Shown piece after piece: positions 1 through 10,330 of a stretch of 64,000 nt of DNA. Numbering within the stretch: the stretch's first letter is position 1; each line of letters starts with the position of its first letter. Under the pieces are notes generated by a model, which did no database searches, was not told where the DNA came from, and saw only the letters and a program-made list of their open reading frames with translations. The translations under genes were made by a program, and so were the position numbers. Origin of the DNA: Rebecca billardiae RCC1528 (taxonomy: Eukaryota; Haptophyta); NCBI GenBank assembly GCA_965240325.2, contig OZ251223.1:2294001-2358000 (forward strand). The letters are read 5' to 3'.

Positions 1-885
1 AGCCACGTGCCGCGCTCGGACCCGCCGGCCAACGCGTGTGCCAACTGCGCGCGCTCGCCGACGGCGCTGCGCTGCAGCGGCTGCGCGTACGCGCGCTACT
101 GCAGCAAGGAGTGCCAGCGCGAGCACTGGGCCAAGCCGAGCGGCGCGCACCGGCGCGAGTGCGCCTCGGCCAAGCACAGGCTGCGACGCACCGTGCAGGT
201 GCTCAGGCACGCGAACGGCGCGGACGTGGCGGACCCGCAGCACCTGCGGCGCGGCACGCACTACGGGTACAGCTGAGCGAGCACGTGCGGCCAGGCGGCC
301 TTGGCGCGCGCCGATGGGCGCTCCGAGTGCGCGTGCGTCACGGCGCGCCGGCCGTGCCTCGGCAGCTGCCCACACCACGCGGAGACCAACCCGTTCAACA
401 GCGCGCGCCTCACGACAGGCGAGGTGGTGAGCGAGCTCTCCGCGTGTGCGCGCGCGCACCTGCCGCTGGTGTGCGCGCTCACACCCGAGCAGCTGGCCGC
501 GCGCTACCCGCTCGCGTGCATCGAGCGCTGGGGGAACCACGCCGGCGAGCACTCGGTCGCAGACGGCCGATCCGACGTGCCGCTGCGCGAGCTGCTCGGC
601 GAGAGCTTCGACGGGTGCGAGTGGTGCGCGGCCGACGGGGAGCAGCACTTCTGCTTCTGCATGGGGACGGCCGTGAACAACAACCTCGTGGAGCACTGCA
701 CCTTCTGCGGGCGCTGCTTCTACGAGTGCCACGAGTTCTCGCACTGCGCGCTCTGCCGGCACAAGGAGCCCGACGTGTGGGATGATGCGCGCAGCGACGT
801 GAACGCGCCGGAAGCGCTGTGGGCGTTCGAGGAGCCGTCGTGGGAGGCGCGCGGGCTTGCGCGGGAGGGCTACTGGGGCTACTAG
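1..885 (+). CDS. MYND zinc-finger / Cys-rich protein, 5' end cut by the window
   Basis: The frame is open from base 1, so the gene starts upstream of the window. Codons 10-60 hold a MYND-type zinc finger: CxxC (N-A-C-A-N-C), then CSGC, then YCSKECQREHW, then HxxxC. MYND fingers usually bind proline-rich partner peptides. A TGA at 274-276 interrupts the frame, but the same frame then stays open to 885 and has no ATG until about residue 120 of the downstream part. That downstream part has a second Cys/His cluster with many CxxC pairs (CEWC, CFC, CTFCGRC, CALC), which looks metal-binding. I infer one gene with an intron removing the TGA; a 27-nt GT...AG stretch at 267-293 would keep frame but is very short, and a longer intron cannot be excluded. 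Selenocysteine recoding is a less likely alternative. Function unknown. Confidence 0.5.
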
Positions 886-1893
886 TTAGTGTACTAGCTT
901 TCTGCTCGTGGACCACGGTCGTCGTCACTACCAGCACTGGCATGCAGGCAGTCTGCTGCTGCTGACGATCGACGATGTCAGAAATATATATATATATATA
1001 TGCTGACCATCTCGCTGAGCCAGTCGCGCTACAGGGTGAGCGACGGCCGCAACGGTGCGGTGCGCCACCGCGCGGAACTCGTCCCGCGCGAGCGGCGCAA
1101 GCAGCTGCAGCTCCTCGACCGCGAGGTCTACGGCACGCTTGAGGGCCAGGTGGGCCCATACGAGGCGCGGCTCGACACCTTCCCCGCGATCGTCCCGATT
1201 GTCGTGGGGGCGTTCGGCGAGTGGAGCGCGGAGGTGGACCTCACCCTCAAGAAGATCGCCAAGATGGGGCGGGACACGTGGCGCGCGCGCCTCAGCGCGC
1301 CCTCGCGCCCCGCCGCCGAGCGCGCGCTGCTCGGCACCATGCGGCGCGAGCTGGGCATGCGCTGCCTGCGTGGCCAGGCCAAGATGCTCATCGCCCGCGC
1401 GCGCATGGCGCACGTGCGCCCGGGGGCACGCGCCCGCGGGGGCGCTGCATACGACGACTACTTCGAGACGACGGCTGACGACGCGTGGCACCGCGACCAC
1501 CGCGGTGGCGCGTGCGCGTCGACGCCAGACGGTGCGTCGAGCTTCCGCTCGGCGATGGAGTGATGGGCGACTATGAGGGGGGGGACGACGGCGAGGAGCG
1601 CTGATCCTGGTGTTTGTCTCTGCTGCTCGATCTGCTGCTACAGCTTGCTGACTCTGACGCCTGCCCGTTGCATACCACGTCGTTAATATATATATGCTGT
1701 CAAATGCAGCGCACAGAAAAAACCTTCGGACCACCAGGAAAACCCGAAAAGCGAATATAGAATATGTATTCAGCACTGGCGGCGTGCGCGCGTGCATCGC
1801 GCGCATCTTCCACGGCCGCCAATCAGCACGGTCCTCCCCAAGGGAGGTGCAATTGCGTTCGCGCTCTCGAGCCGAGCCGTGCGGCGAGCAGTC
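886..1893 (+). repeat. Retroelement-like 3' fragment, copy 1, inserted in intergenic DNA
   Basis: An (AT)n run at 981-1001 is followed by an open frame (1000-1563, 187 aa). The frame contains FPAIVPIVVGAFGEW and then a basic helical stretch ending MRCLRGQAKMLIARARM. This resembles, from memory, the region after the reverse transcriptase in algal retroelement polyproteins; no RT catalytic motif is present. The block 1236-1690 is repeated at 4304-4812 with small indels. Both copies are cut on the 5' side and run into TTAATATATATA on the 3' side, as expected for 5'-truncated non-LTR copies. The short string TATATATATGCTG occurs on both sides of copy 1 (ending about 1005 and 1698) and may be a target-site duplication. 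The rest of 886-1893 holds nothing else recognisable apart from the presumed promoter of the PPR gene. Confidence 0.5.
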
Positions 1894-4051
1894 ATGGGGC
1901 TTCTGCGCGCCATCTCGCTTGGCGCTCTCGTCACGTCGATTGCTGCACACGCGCCGCTCCGCTCGTCCTCGTTCGCGCGGCCCGCTGCCGTGCGCGCGAG
2001 CGCTGCATCGCCCACCTCAGTCGTGGCGGTCGCAGCGAGCGATGTGCAGCAGTCGGGATCCATGGTGGACGACATTGTCGACCTGGCCGAGAAGAACTAC
2101 GTGAACAAGGCCAGCCGCATGCTGCAGACCCTGGAGAAGCGCGCCGTCCAGCTCCAGGGCATCCCGCGCGCAGAGCTTGGCCGTGCGTACTTGGCCGTGT
2201 GGGGATCCGCTGAGCGCACGCGGCGCTGGGGCCTGCTCATCACGATCTACGAGCATCTAGTGTCCGACAACGTGCTCACGATCACGGACGAGATGCACGA
2301 TAGCGCCCTCTACGCCTGCGAGCGCGTCGCCGACGGCATGCTCGCGGAGAAGATCGTGCGCGACGCAGGGGCGAACGCGGAGCGCTACAACCGTGCCATC
2401 CGCGCGCACACCAAGCAGCTCGAGGTGAGCGAGGCGGTGCGCCTCTACCGCGAGCTGCAGGGGGAGGGCTGGACGCTCGAGACGCAGACGATCAACCTCA
2501 TGATGCAGGTGTGCTACGCCATCAAGGAGGTGGAATACTCCCTCAAGCTCTTCAACGCGATGGACGCGCTCGGCGTGCCGGCCGACGAGCGCTCGTACGC
2601 GATCGCAATCCGGAGCGCGACGCACGAGAGCGTCGTCAACGCGGCGGAGCCGGGGAAGGAGGGGGCGTGGGTGATCGCGCTGCGCATGCTGAACGCCATG
2701 CGCGCGAAGCAGCAGGCGAAGGGCATGCCGAGGCTCGAGGGCGCGCCCGTCGTCCCGTCGGCCTCGTGCTTCGATGCCGTGATCCGCTGCCTGGTCAGCT
2801 CGGGTGCGCAGCCGGCCGCGCGGCCGCTTGCGCGCGCGCGCGCGCCGCTTTCGGCATGAGACGCACGCGGACTGACCGCGCGCGGCGCGCCCGCCCGCGA
2901 TCTGCGCGCGTCACCGCGGCCGTGCAGGCCAAGCGGGCAAGGCTGCTAGCGTGCTGGGGCAGATGATCAAGGCGGAGCACACGCCGTCGGTGGCGCTGTT
3001 TGCAGCGGTGGCGCGCGCGTGGGCGCTCAAGGGGCGCGTCAACGACGCCGCGGAGACGTTCGAGCAGATGGCCGAGCTGGGCGTGGCGCCCGAGCTGCCG
3101 AACGTGGCCGCGCTGCTGCTGGCATGCGAGCGCGTCGGCGACGCGCCGCGCGCGATCAAGGCGCTGCGCTCCATCCCCGAGCTCGGGCTGCAGCCCACCA
3201 CGCTCATCTACAACATGGCCATAGGCGCGTGCGCCAAGGGCGGCGACATCGAGAGCGTGCAGATGCTGCTCGCCGAGATGGACGCCGACTCGACGCTGCA
3301 GCCGGATATCGTCACGCTCAACACAGTGCTCGACGCTTACAAGCGGGCGCACAAGTGGGAGCAGGTGCTCGAGTTCCTCCTCGAGATGGAGGTGCGTCCC
3401 GCGCGCGTGCTGAGGCTGGAGCCACCACCGCGCGAGCACGCGCTGCCGTCGCGCATGCGCCCGCCGCAGGCCTGGCCCGTGCTCACCCAAAGCGCCGGCG
3501 GCCCGATCCGTGCGCGCTTTGGCGGTTGCGCACAGGAGACGCGCAAGATCGCGCCGGACACCGTGTCCGTCAACACCGCCATCAAGGCGTGCAAGGACGA
3601 GGAGCAGTTCGACATTGCGCTGCAGCTCTTTGAGGGCATGGGCGCGCGCGGCCTCACGCCCGACTCGGTGTCTTACGCTGAGGTGATCGCCGCGTGCGGC
3701 AAGGCGGGCAAATGGGATCGCGCGGTGACGGCTTTCGAGGCGGCGAAGGCGTCGCCTCTTGCCATGAACATCTTCATCTACAACGCCGTCGTCGGCGCCG
3801 CCGTCGCGTGCGAGAAGTCCGAGAGGGCGCTCGAGCTGATCAAGGAGATGCGTGAGGTCGGCCTCACGCCGGACATCGTCACGTTCACGACGGTGATGAC
3901 GATGTGCTCGCGGCTGGAGGAGTGGGAGGCCGTGCTCTTCCTGGCGTCGGAGCTGGACAACGCGGGGCTCTCGCTCACCAAGCCCCTGTTCAACCAGGTG
4001 CAGCGCGCACGTCAGGCGCTTGGTCTCGATCGCCAGTCGGCAAGCGTCTGA
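1894..4051 (+). CDS. Plastid-targeted P-class pentatricopeptide repeat (PPR) protein, three exons
   Basis: Exons 1894-2803, 2928-3391 and 3536-4051 give about 629 aa. Introns (124 and 144 bp) begin GTGCGC and GTGCGT and end CAG; the first sits in phase 1 and joins SSG to QAGKAASV, the second is in frame and joins LLEME to ETRKIAPD. Repeats of the PPR type are clear throughout, for example YNRAIRAHTK, YNMAIGACAKGG, TLNTVLDAYKRA, SVNTAIKACKD, SYAEVIAACGKAGKW and TFTTVMTMC, each followed by a second helix ending near a G(L/V)xPD. PPR proteins bind organelle RNA in a sequence-specific way and act in its processing or translation. The start at 1894 gives MGLLRAISLGALVTSIAAHA, a hydrophobic signal peptide, then a Ser/Arg/Ala-rich stretch, which fits import into a secondary plastid. 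An upstream in-frame ATG at 1792 would bury that signal. No PPR-SMR or editing (DYW) domain is seen. Confidence 0.85.
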
Positions 4052-4303
4052 GATGTGCAACCGCCGCCATCCCGGACTGCCTGCCGCAACTTAACCACTT
4101 ACCGGACGAGCAGCGCAGCCAGCTGCTGTATTCACTGACAGACTGTGTTGTTGCATGCATGCATCAGTAGTATACTTATTATTATTATCATTATCATTAT
4201 CATCATCATTATTATTATTATTATTATGGCGCACGGCCCCCCCGAAAGGTCTGAGCGTGAGCGAAAGCCGGGGGGGGCGGCGCACGTGCTCCGCAAAATC
4301 AAG
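4052..4303 (+). repeat. ATT/ATC microsatellite joined to an 80-bp interspersed repeat
   Basis: A trinucleotide run of ATT/ATC/ATG type spans about 4171-4228. It runs directly into an 80-bp block (4225-4303: TATGGCGCACGGCCCC, a G/C homopolymer pair, GCACGTGCTCCGCAAAATCAA). That block recurs at 62934-63014, where only the homopolymer lengths differ. In this copy it abuts the retroelement fragment at 4304 exactly. Confidence 0.75.
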
Positions 4304-4813
4304 TGGACCTCACCCTCAAGAAGATCGCCAAGATGGGGCGGGACACGTGGCGCGCGCGCCTCAGCGCGCCCTCGCGCCCCGCCGCCGAGCGCGCGCTGCT
4401 CGGCACCATGCCGGGCGGCGAGCTGGGCATGCGCTGCCTGCGTGGCCAGGCCAAGATGCTCATCGCCCACGCGCGCATGGCGCACGTGCGCCCGGGGGCA
4501 CGCGCCCGCGGGGGCGCTGCATAGTGCATACGACGACGCTACTTCGAGACGACGGCTGACGCCGACGCGTGGCCACCGCGACCACCGCGGTGGCGCGCGG
4601 CGCGCGTCGACGCCAGACACAGTGCGTCGAGCTACTGTCCGCTCGGCGATGGATGGAGTGATGGGCGACTACGAGGGGGGGGGGGGACGACGGCGAGGAG
4701 CGCTGATCCTGGTGTTTGTCTCTGCTGCTCGATCTGCTGCTACAGCTTGCTGACTCTGACGCTTGCCCGTTCACGTTGCCTACTGAGTACTGACGGGCTA
4801 ACTCCACGTCCGG

Positions 4814-4860
<47 letters not shown>
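4304..4860 (+). repeat. Retroelement-like 3' fragment, copy 2, with (AT)n tail
   Basis: This is a direct repeat of 1236-1690 with small insertions and deletions (for example 3 extra bases near 4411 and extra bases near 4525, 4560 and 4605) that break the reading frame carried by copy 1. It starts abruptly at GTGGACCTCACCC, inside the coding frame of copy 1, so it is more 5'-truncated. It ends in TTAATATA leading into a pure AT run at about 4816-4859. The two copies bracket the PPR gene in direct orientation. Confidence 0.7.
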
Positions 4861-4863
<3 letters not shown>

Positions 4864-5077
4864 CACACACATATATATGTATATATATATTAATTATTAT
4901 AGGGACACGTGGCGCTTCAATGGCCTCGACGCAGGCGCAGTGCGTGGGCCCAAGTCATCGGCCAGTCCCGCCCGAAGTTGCGACGCGGCGGGCGAGGTCA
5001 CCGTCGGTCGTCCCAGCGGCGCCGCGCCGGACGGGCACCACGGGGGCGAAGCTTACAATTTTACTGCGTGGCGTGTA

Positions 5078-5988
5078 TCAGCTCGCGAGAGCTTCCTCGA
5101 GGCGATCGTAAGCTGCTCTTTGTTCCTCCTGCAGCTGCCGTATCCGCTCCATGTGCTCCGCTTCCACCTGGTCCAGCCGCTGGATATCCTGCTCGATCAG
5201 CTCCTTCTGCTCGATCTCGGCCTGCACGAGATGGATGAAGTCGCGCATCAGATACTCCTGCGCACCGCCGTGCGGCGGAGGGGGCGCAATGCGGTGAGCG
5301 CTCGGCGTGGCGGGCAGGGCAACCTCGATGGTCGTGGGTCCGCGGTGTGGTGCGTGGGACGCTGCCGGGCGCTGCGGGCGGCGACGGCGAGAGGGCTGAC
5401 AGCGCATACCTGATGTGCGATGCGCTGCTGCTCGAACCGCTCGGACAGCTCCTTGCGCCGGTTGCGAATGGCCTCGTGCCTGCCGGCGTTTCGTGTGCGG
5501 TCACGCTCGCGCACCTTCGCCGCCTCCTGTAGCACCTGCTGCTGCTCCTCGCGCACCTGGCGCGCCTCGCCGAGCTTCTCATTGTACATGCCGACAAACG
5601 CGCGCTGCAGCTTCTCCCGCTGCTCCGCCTTTTGGCGGAGGACTGCCTCGCGGCGCGCCTCCACCGCGGCCCGGCGCGCCCGATCGTGCTCGCGGCGCTC
5701 AATGGCGGTCTTCTTGTTGCGTTCGTGCGCCTGCACCAGGTGCTGGTTCCGTTCGCGCGCCAGCTGCACGCCCTTCTTCGCCTTGGCCTCCTCGAGCTCT
5801 AACCGCTTGATCCGATTCTCGAGTGCCTCAACCTCCTTCTCCGTCTGCTTGCGCCGCATGACCGTGCTGAGCACGGGGTTGCTGTACTCCATGCGCGTGT
5901 GACCCTGCATCAGCTCCGTGTACGCCGGATTGCCCGCCATCTGCGGCCCGGACGACTGCCGTTCCAAGCGCCCATCCATCGTGCTCAC
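5078..5988 (-). CDS. Small coiled-coil protein, possibly ciliary, two exons
   Basis: Exons 5988-5410 and 5257-5078 on the minus strand give 252 aa. The 152-bp intron starts GTATGC, ends GCGCAG and is in phase 0, joining QQRIAHQ to EYLMRDFIH. Nearly the whole protein from residue 45 on is charged helix rich in E, K, R and Q (EKEVEALENRIKRLELEEAK, then REKLQRAF, RKELSERFEQQR and QLQEEQRAAYDRLEEALAS). No catalytic motif is visible. The gene lies head to head with Kintoun with 164 bp between the start codons, so a shared promoter and a flagellar role are reasonable guesses but not shown by the protein itself. It also resembles, loosely, RIB43A-like or other ciliary coiled-coil proteins. Confidence 0.75.
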
Positions 5989-6152
5989 CTCGCCGCTTGA
6001 TCAAGAGGGTTGGGTCTGGATGTGCGAAACGGTCCGGGCGCCAACCGTGGTCCGTGGCCACCGCTGAAAGCAAACCGAGTGAGAAACCGTGGCGCGCAAC
6101 GGCACGGCGGTTGCGGCAGTAGGCCGCGTCGGGCGCGAGGAGGCAGGGCGCG
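5989..6152. promoter_or_regulatory. Probable bidirectional promoter of the coiled-coil / Kintoun pair
   Basis: These 164 bp separate the two divergent start codons (5988 minus, 6153 plus). No TATA box is evident. The short spacing is the only evidence for shared control. Confidence 0.4.
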
Positions 6153-9108
6153 ATGCCGGGTGGGCATACGGACTACAAGAAGTGGGACGCTCTGGACGTG
6201 TCCGACGATGAGGAGGACGTCGCGCGCAAGAAGATGGCCAAGCTTCGCGACGAGATGTCGGAGAAGGAGCAGCGGCGGCTGAACGAGTGCATGACGCAGC
6301 CCGAGTTTCGCTCGCTGCTGCAGGAGTACCAAGAGGAGATCTCGGACCCGAAGAACCGCGAGGAGCAGGAGGTGTACCTGCAGCAGGTCGAGCGCGAGGC
6401 GCGCGAGGGGCGGGACGCCTCCGTGCCCGGCGTGCCCGGCACGGCGCCGCCGGCCGGGCAGCAGCTGATCAAGCCGTCCAAGGGGTTCGTCGTGAAGACG
6501 TGGCTCAAGCACAACCGGCAGAAGGTGTTCATCAACGTGGTGCACCACGCCGACATCGCCCCGCCCACCTCGCAGCCCGCCCGCGCCCCGGACGGCCGCA
6601 TGTCCGAGTCGTGGCAGCTGCCGCACATCATGTCGCCCGCGGCCAAGGTGGAGAAGGACGCCGCGGGGCACGAGTGCACCGCGTACGACGTGTGCTTCCA
6701 CACGGAGGTGCTGCGCCGCGGGGAGGTGCACGAGGCGTGGCGCAAGATGGTCGGCGGCACCGCCGTCGACTCGGTGCAGCGGCTGCACAAGCTCGAGTTC
6801 GTCGACGACGAGTGGAAGCTGCCCAAGCTGCGCTACTTTGGCAACTTTGGCCAAGGCCCGTCCGTGCTCACGCACAACAAGGCCGCGCACGACGCCAAGG
6901 CGGAGGAGCGCGCGCGCGAGGCGGCGGCGGTGGGCTCGGCGGGCGCGGGTGCAGGCGACACCGCGCGCCCGCCGCCGCCCGCCGCGCCCGCGCCGCCTGC
7001 GCCGCCGCCGTCGAAGCCTGCGGCCACGGCGCCGTCCGCGCCGCCCGCGCCGCGCGCGGCCCCGTCACCGCCCGCGCCGTCGGCCGCGGCCGGTCGCGCT
7101 CACGCCGCCGGCGGGCCGGAGACGCCGAAGCACACGCTGGTGCACAGCGGCACCCCGGTGCTCTCCGACTCGTTCAACGACCCACGCCTCGCGCCGAGCA
7201 CGCGCCCCGCGCGCCTCGTCCTCAAGGTCGAGCTGCCGAAGCTCGCGTCCGCGCGCACGGTCGAGCTCACGATCAGCGCGCGCGCCGTGCAGCTGCGCGA
7301 TGAGGACGGGCTGTACGCGCTGGCCGTCGAGCTGCCGTACGACGTGGACGAGGACGGCGGCTCGGCGAAGTGGGACAAGGTGAAGCGCATGCTCGCCGTC
7401 ACGCTGCCCGTGCTCGCGCCGCCGCCCGCGCCGCCGGCCGACGCGCGCGCGAGCTCGGCGGACGCCGAGGCGGAGGCGGCTGCTGAGGCCTTCGGCGAGG
7501 CGGCCGAGGCGGCGGCGAGCGAGGCGGCCGCCGAGGCGCGCGCGGCGCGCGAGCAGCGGGAGCGCGAGGCGGAGCGCGAGCAGCTGCGCGCGGCCGCCGC
7601 CGCCGCGCTCGCCGCCGAGCTGAACGACTCTGGCCTCGCGGGCGCAGCGGCGGAGCCGGCCTGCGACACGAACGCGCGGGGGCCAGCCGGGACAGGCTCG
7701 AGCTCGCCCGCGCCGCCGGCTGACGGCGTCCCGAGTCCCGGCACGGCCGAGCGAGGCGCGGCCGACGCAGCCTCGCCGCTCGGCTCGCCCGTCTCCGACG
7801 CGCCCGCCTCGGCGGACGACGCGCACGGCGGCACGAGCAGCGAGGACGGCGACCTCGTCGTCATCAATCCGGGTGACGTCCCTTCAGCCGCCGGCTGCGC
7901 GCCGGACTTTGACGCGCTGCTGGCGCGCGCCGAGCCCGCCGGGTACGAGATGCGGCAGAACGAGCAGAACGTGACGATGGTGTGCGCACCGCGGCGGCCG
8001 TGCGCCCTGCCCGCCGGGCGTCGCCACCGCGCCCCTCGCGCGCGGCTTGGCGCCGACGGCACACGCGCCCGCCCGCCCGCCGCGCTGCGCGCCGCGCGTA
8101 GGTGGTGGACGTTGAGGGGGCGCGGCGCGACAGCGCGCGGCTGCAGCTGAGCACGGCGGAGGTGTGCGTGCTCGTCGAGAGTGCGCGCGGCTGGCATGTG
8201 GCCCGCACGACGCTCGCCCACGACATCGTGCCTGCCGAGAGTCGGCTGGAGGTGCACGCGCGCGCCGCTCTCGCGCGCATCCCCACGCACCGCCCTGCCA
8301 CACGTGCCGCGTGCGCTCAGCCCGCACCACCGCGCGCCGCGCGCGCGCGCTCGCGTGCACTCGGCAGGTCCATGGCGACTTTGTCCTGGTGATCATGCGC
8401 AAGGCGGTGCACAAGGCGTGGGACGTGTGCGAGCGCGACGAGCTCACGCCGTTCGCGCGCAGCGTGCGCTCGCCGTCGGCGGACGAGCGCGACGCGCTGC
8501 GGCCAGCGCCCTCCCCACAGGGCGCTAGCAAGGAGGAACCTGCGCCATCGGCTCCGCCCGCGCCCACGCGCGCTCCGGAGGCGGCGAACGCGCCCGTCTC
8601 GCCAACCTCGAAGCCGACGGAGCCGGCCGCATCGAAGACGAGTCAGGCCGGCAGCTGTGCCGATGCCGACGCGCTGCTCACGGCGCGCGCAGCCGAGCCA
8701 GCAGCGACGAGCGCTTCGGCCGAGGCCAAGCCTGCGCCGGAGGGTGCCGCTGCCAGTCCTGAGGTGCACCGGGCAGCGCGCTCGTCGCCGTCCGCACCCA
8801 CCGGCGAGGCCCGGGGCGCGGTGGAGCCCAGCGGTGGCGCCATCTCTGTCTCCCCCGCTGCAGACGCGCCGCAGGCTGAGCAGACCGCGGCTGCGACTGC
8901 TGAGTCGGCCGGGTTGGCCGCTGGGCCCGTGCCCATCACGGCGGACAGTGTCAAGCAGCAACCAGCATCCGTGGACAGCGAGCAGGGCATCGCGCATCCT
9001 GCGGCGTCACGCAATCCCGCTGCCGTGCCAGGCGTGGCGCTATCGGGGCCCGCTCAGCAGGCTCCTGTGCCACGCCTTGCAGACGCTTTGCTCTTCGAGC
9101 TCGACTGA
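6153..9108 (+). CDS. DNAAF2: Kintoun / DNAAF2-like dynein arm assembly factor (PIH1 protein), three exons
   Basis: Exons 6153-7979, 8102-8251 and 8368-9108 give about 905 aa. Both introns (122 and 116 bp) are in phase 0 and GT...AG, joining NVTM to VVDVEGARR and ESRLE to VHGDFVLVI. A PIH1 domain fills about residues 35-245 (KPSKGFVVKTW, VFINVVHHADI, ending ELPKLRYF-like). A CS-like domain follows at about 350-420 (VLKVELPKL, LYALAVELPYDVDEDGG, AKWDKVKRMLAVTLPV). Between and after them lie Ala/Pro/Glu-rich linkers. The split C-terminal block (NVTMVVDVEG, STAEVCVLV, DFVLVIMRKA) matches the overall plan of Kintoun, which helps HSP90/HSP70 preassemble axonemal dyneins in the cytoplasm. It implies a flagellated organism. 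The start at 6153 is the first ATG and gives an acidic N-terminus. Other PIH1 proteins are shorter and lack the CS-like block, so Kintoun is the best fit. Confidence 0.85.
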
Positions 9109-9385
9109 CGAGCAGCCCAGCAGCACAGTCTCAGTGATTCTACTGCGACTCGGTGCCAACTGCGGCCAGCACGTCATCAGCGGCACCCGTGCGGGCCGTG
9201 GCAGAGGGCGAGGCGCGGATCCATCTGCGCCTGCGTCTGCGACTATACTGCGCGAGTTATTATTAAGCGCGTCGTACTCGCTTATAGCTATACCGCCGCC
9301 ACTACCGCGCGCGCGCGCCGTCAAATGCAGCTTGTTTACTGACGATGAAATCAGTATATAAGTAGCCTGCTATATATGTACTATA
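9109..9385. other. Short intergenic stretch
   Basis: This is the downstream region of Kintoun. I see no gene and no clear signal in it; it becomes AT-rich from about 9240 to the edge of the TIR element. Confidence 0.6.
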
Positions 9386-9564
9386 ATGACCGCGTTCCGC
9401 GGTCCTTCCGTAGAACCAACGTAGTTAGGGGCCCGCGGTGCACCCTCCGTCGGCTGCTGTCTCAGTCTGGTCAACATGGCGGGCCGATGAGGACTGTCGC
9501 CGCGGGCCCGCGCGAAGAAGTACGGACGGCGGCCGGGGCAGCGGCGCGCGCGCGCAGGGCGAGC

Positions 9565-10330
9565 CTGCCTTGAGGTGCTCGCGCTGCGCCACGCGCTCGA
9601 CGACGGGCCGCTGGTCGCTCAGCCGGCGCGCCTCGTGCCGGCAGAGCGAGAGCGCGCACCACTCTGCTGGCCCCACCCCCAGCGGCCCCAGCCTGCGCTC
9701 ACGGCGCTGCGCAGCCGCGCACCGAGAGGCGAGACCGAGCGGAGCTCGGGGTGGAACGAGGCGAGCGGCGGGTCGCGCCTGCCGCCGCGCGTGCGCGCCT
9801 GCTCCACCGCGCCACCGTGCTCGCCCGCCGCCTCCTCCGCCGCGTCGGCCTCGAAGCCACGGCGGCGGCCAGCCAGCCTCCGACCGAGGCGGAGCCCGTG
9901 CGTGCTCACTCACCCGGCGCGGTGGCGCCCTCGAGTCGACGGCCGTCTACTCCACAGCTGGCTGCTCGAGCTGCTGCACGGGGCGTCGCGACGAGGGCGC
10001 CGCGCGCGCCCAGCGCGTCCGTCGCCGCGTCGCGCAGCGCGTCGAGCTCGGCGCCGCGCTTCGCCAGCTCGGCGCCCAGCGCCTCCGTGCGCACTCGTGC
10101 TCATTCGATTGTCGTCATCGCGCTCGTCGGCTCCGTGGCGAGCCCGCGGGGCGGACGAGCGGACTACTGCGCGCCGCAGCAGGAGCAGCGCGCGGCGCGC
10201 AGCGCTCCGCGCGCAGCAGGGCCGTCTCCTCATCCACCGAGTGCACGGCCTGCGCGGCGGCGACGGCGGCGCGCGCCGCCGCGGGGGGACGCAAGCGCTG
10301 CGGGCCGAGATGAGTCCGGCCGCCGAGCCG
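9565..10330 (-). pseudogene. Captured fragment of a coiled-coil protein gene
   Basis: On the minus strand this block encodes pieces such as AELAKRGAELDALRDAATD, AGEHGGAVEQARTRGG and RLSDQRPVVERVAQREHLK, in frames that are not continuous. The same pieces occur at 60590-61100 with an almost identical sequence. In this copy the GTGCGC splice donor that follows EHLKQ in the other copy is lost. I read it as a broken gene fragment carried within the TIR element. Confidence 0.55.

Noticed and set aside
928-1950. 340-codon minus-strand open frame
   Set aside because: It runs antisense across the retroelement fragment and the PPR promoter, has no domain, and is explained by GC-rich composition.
2795-4060. 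421-codon minus-strand frame opposite the PPR gene
   Set aside because: Antisense shadow; its His/Arg/Leu-rich translation has no motif, and the plus strand has clear PPR repeats with matching splice sites.
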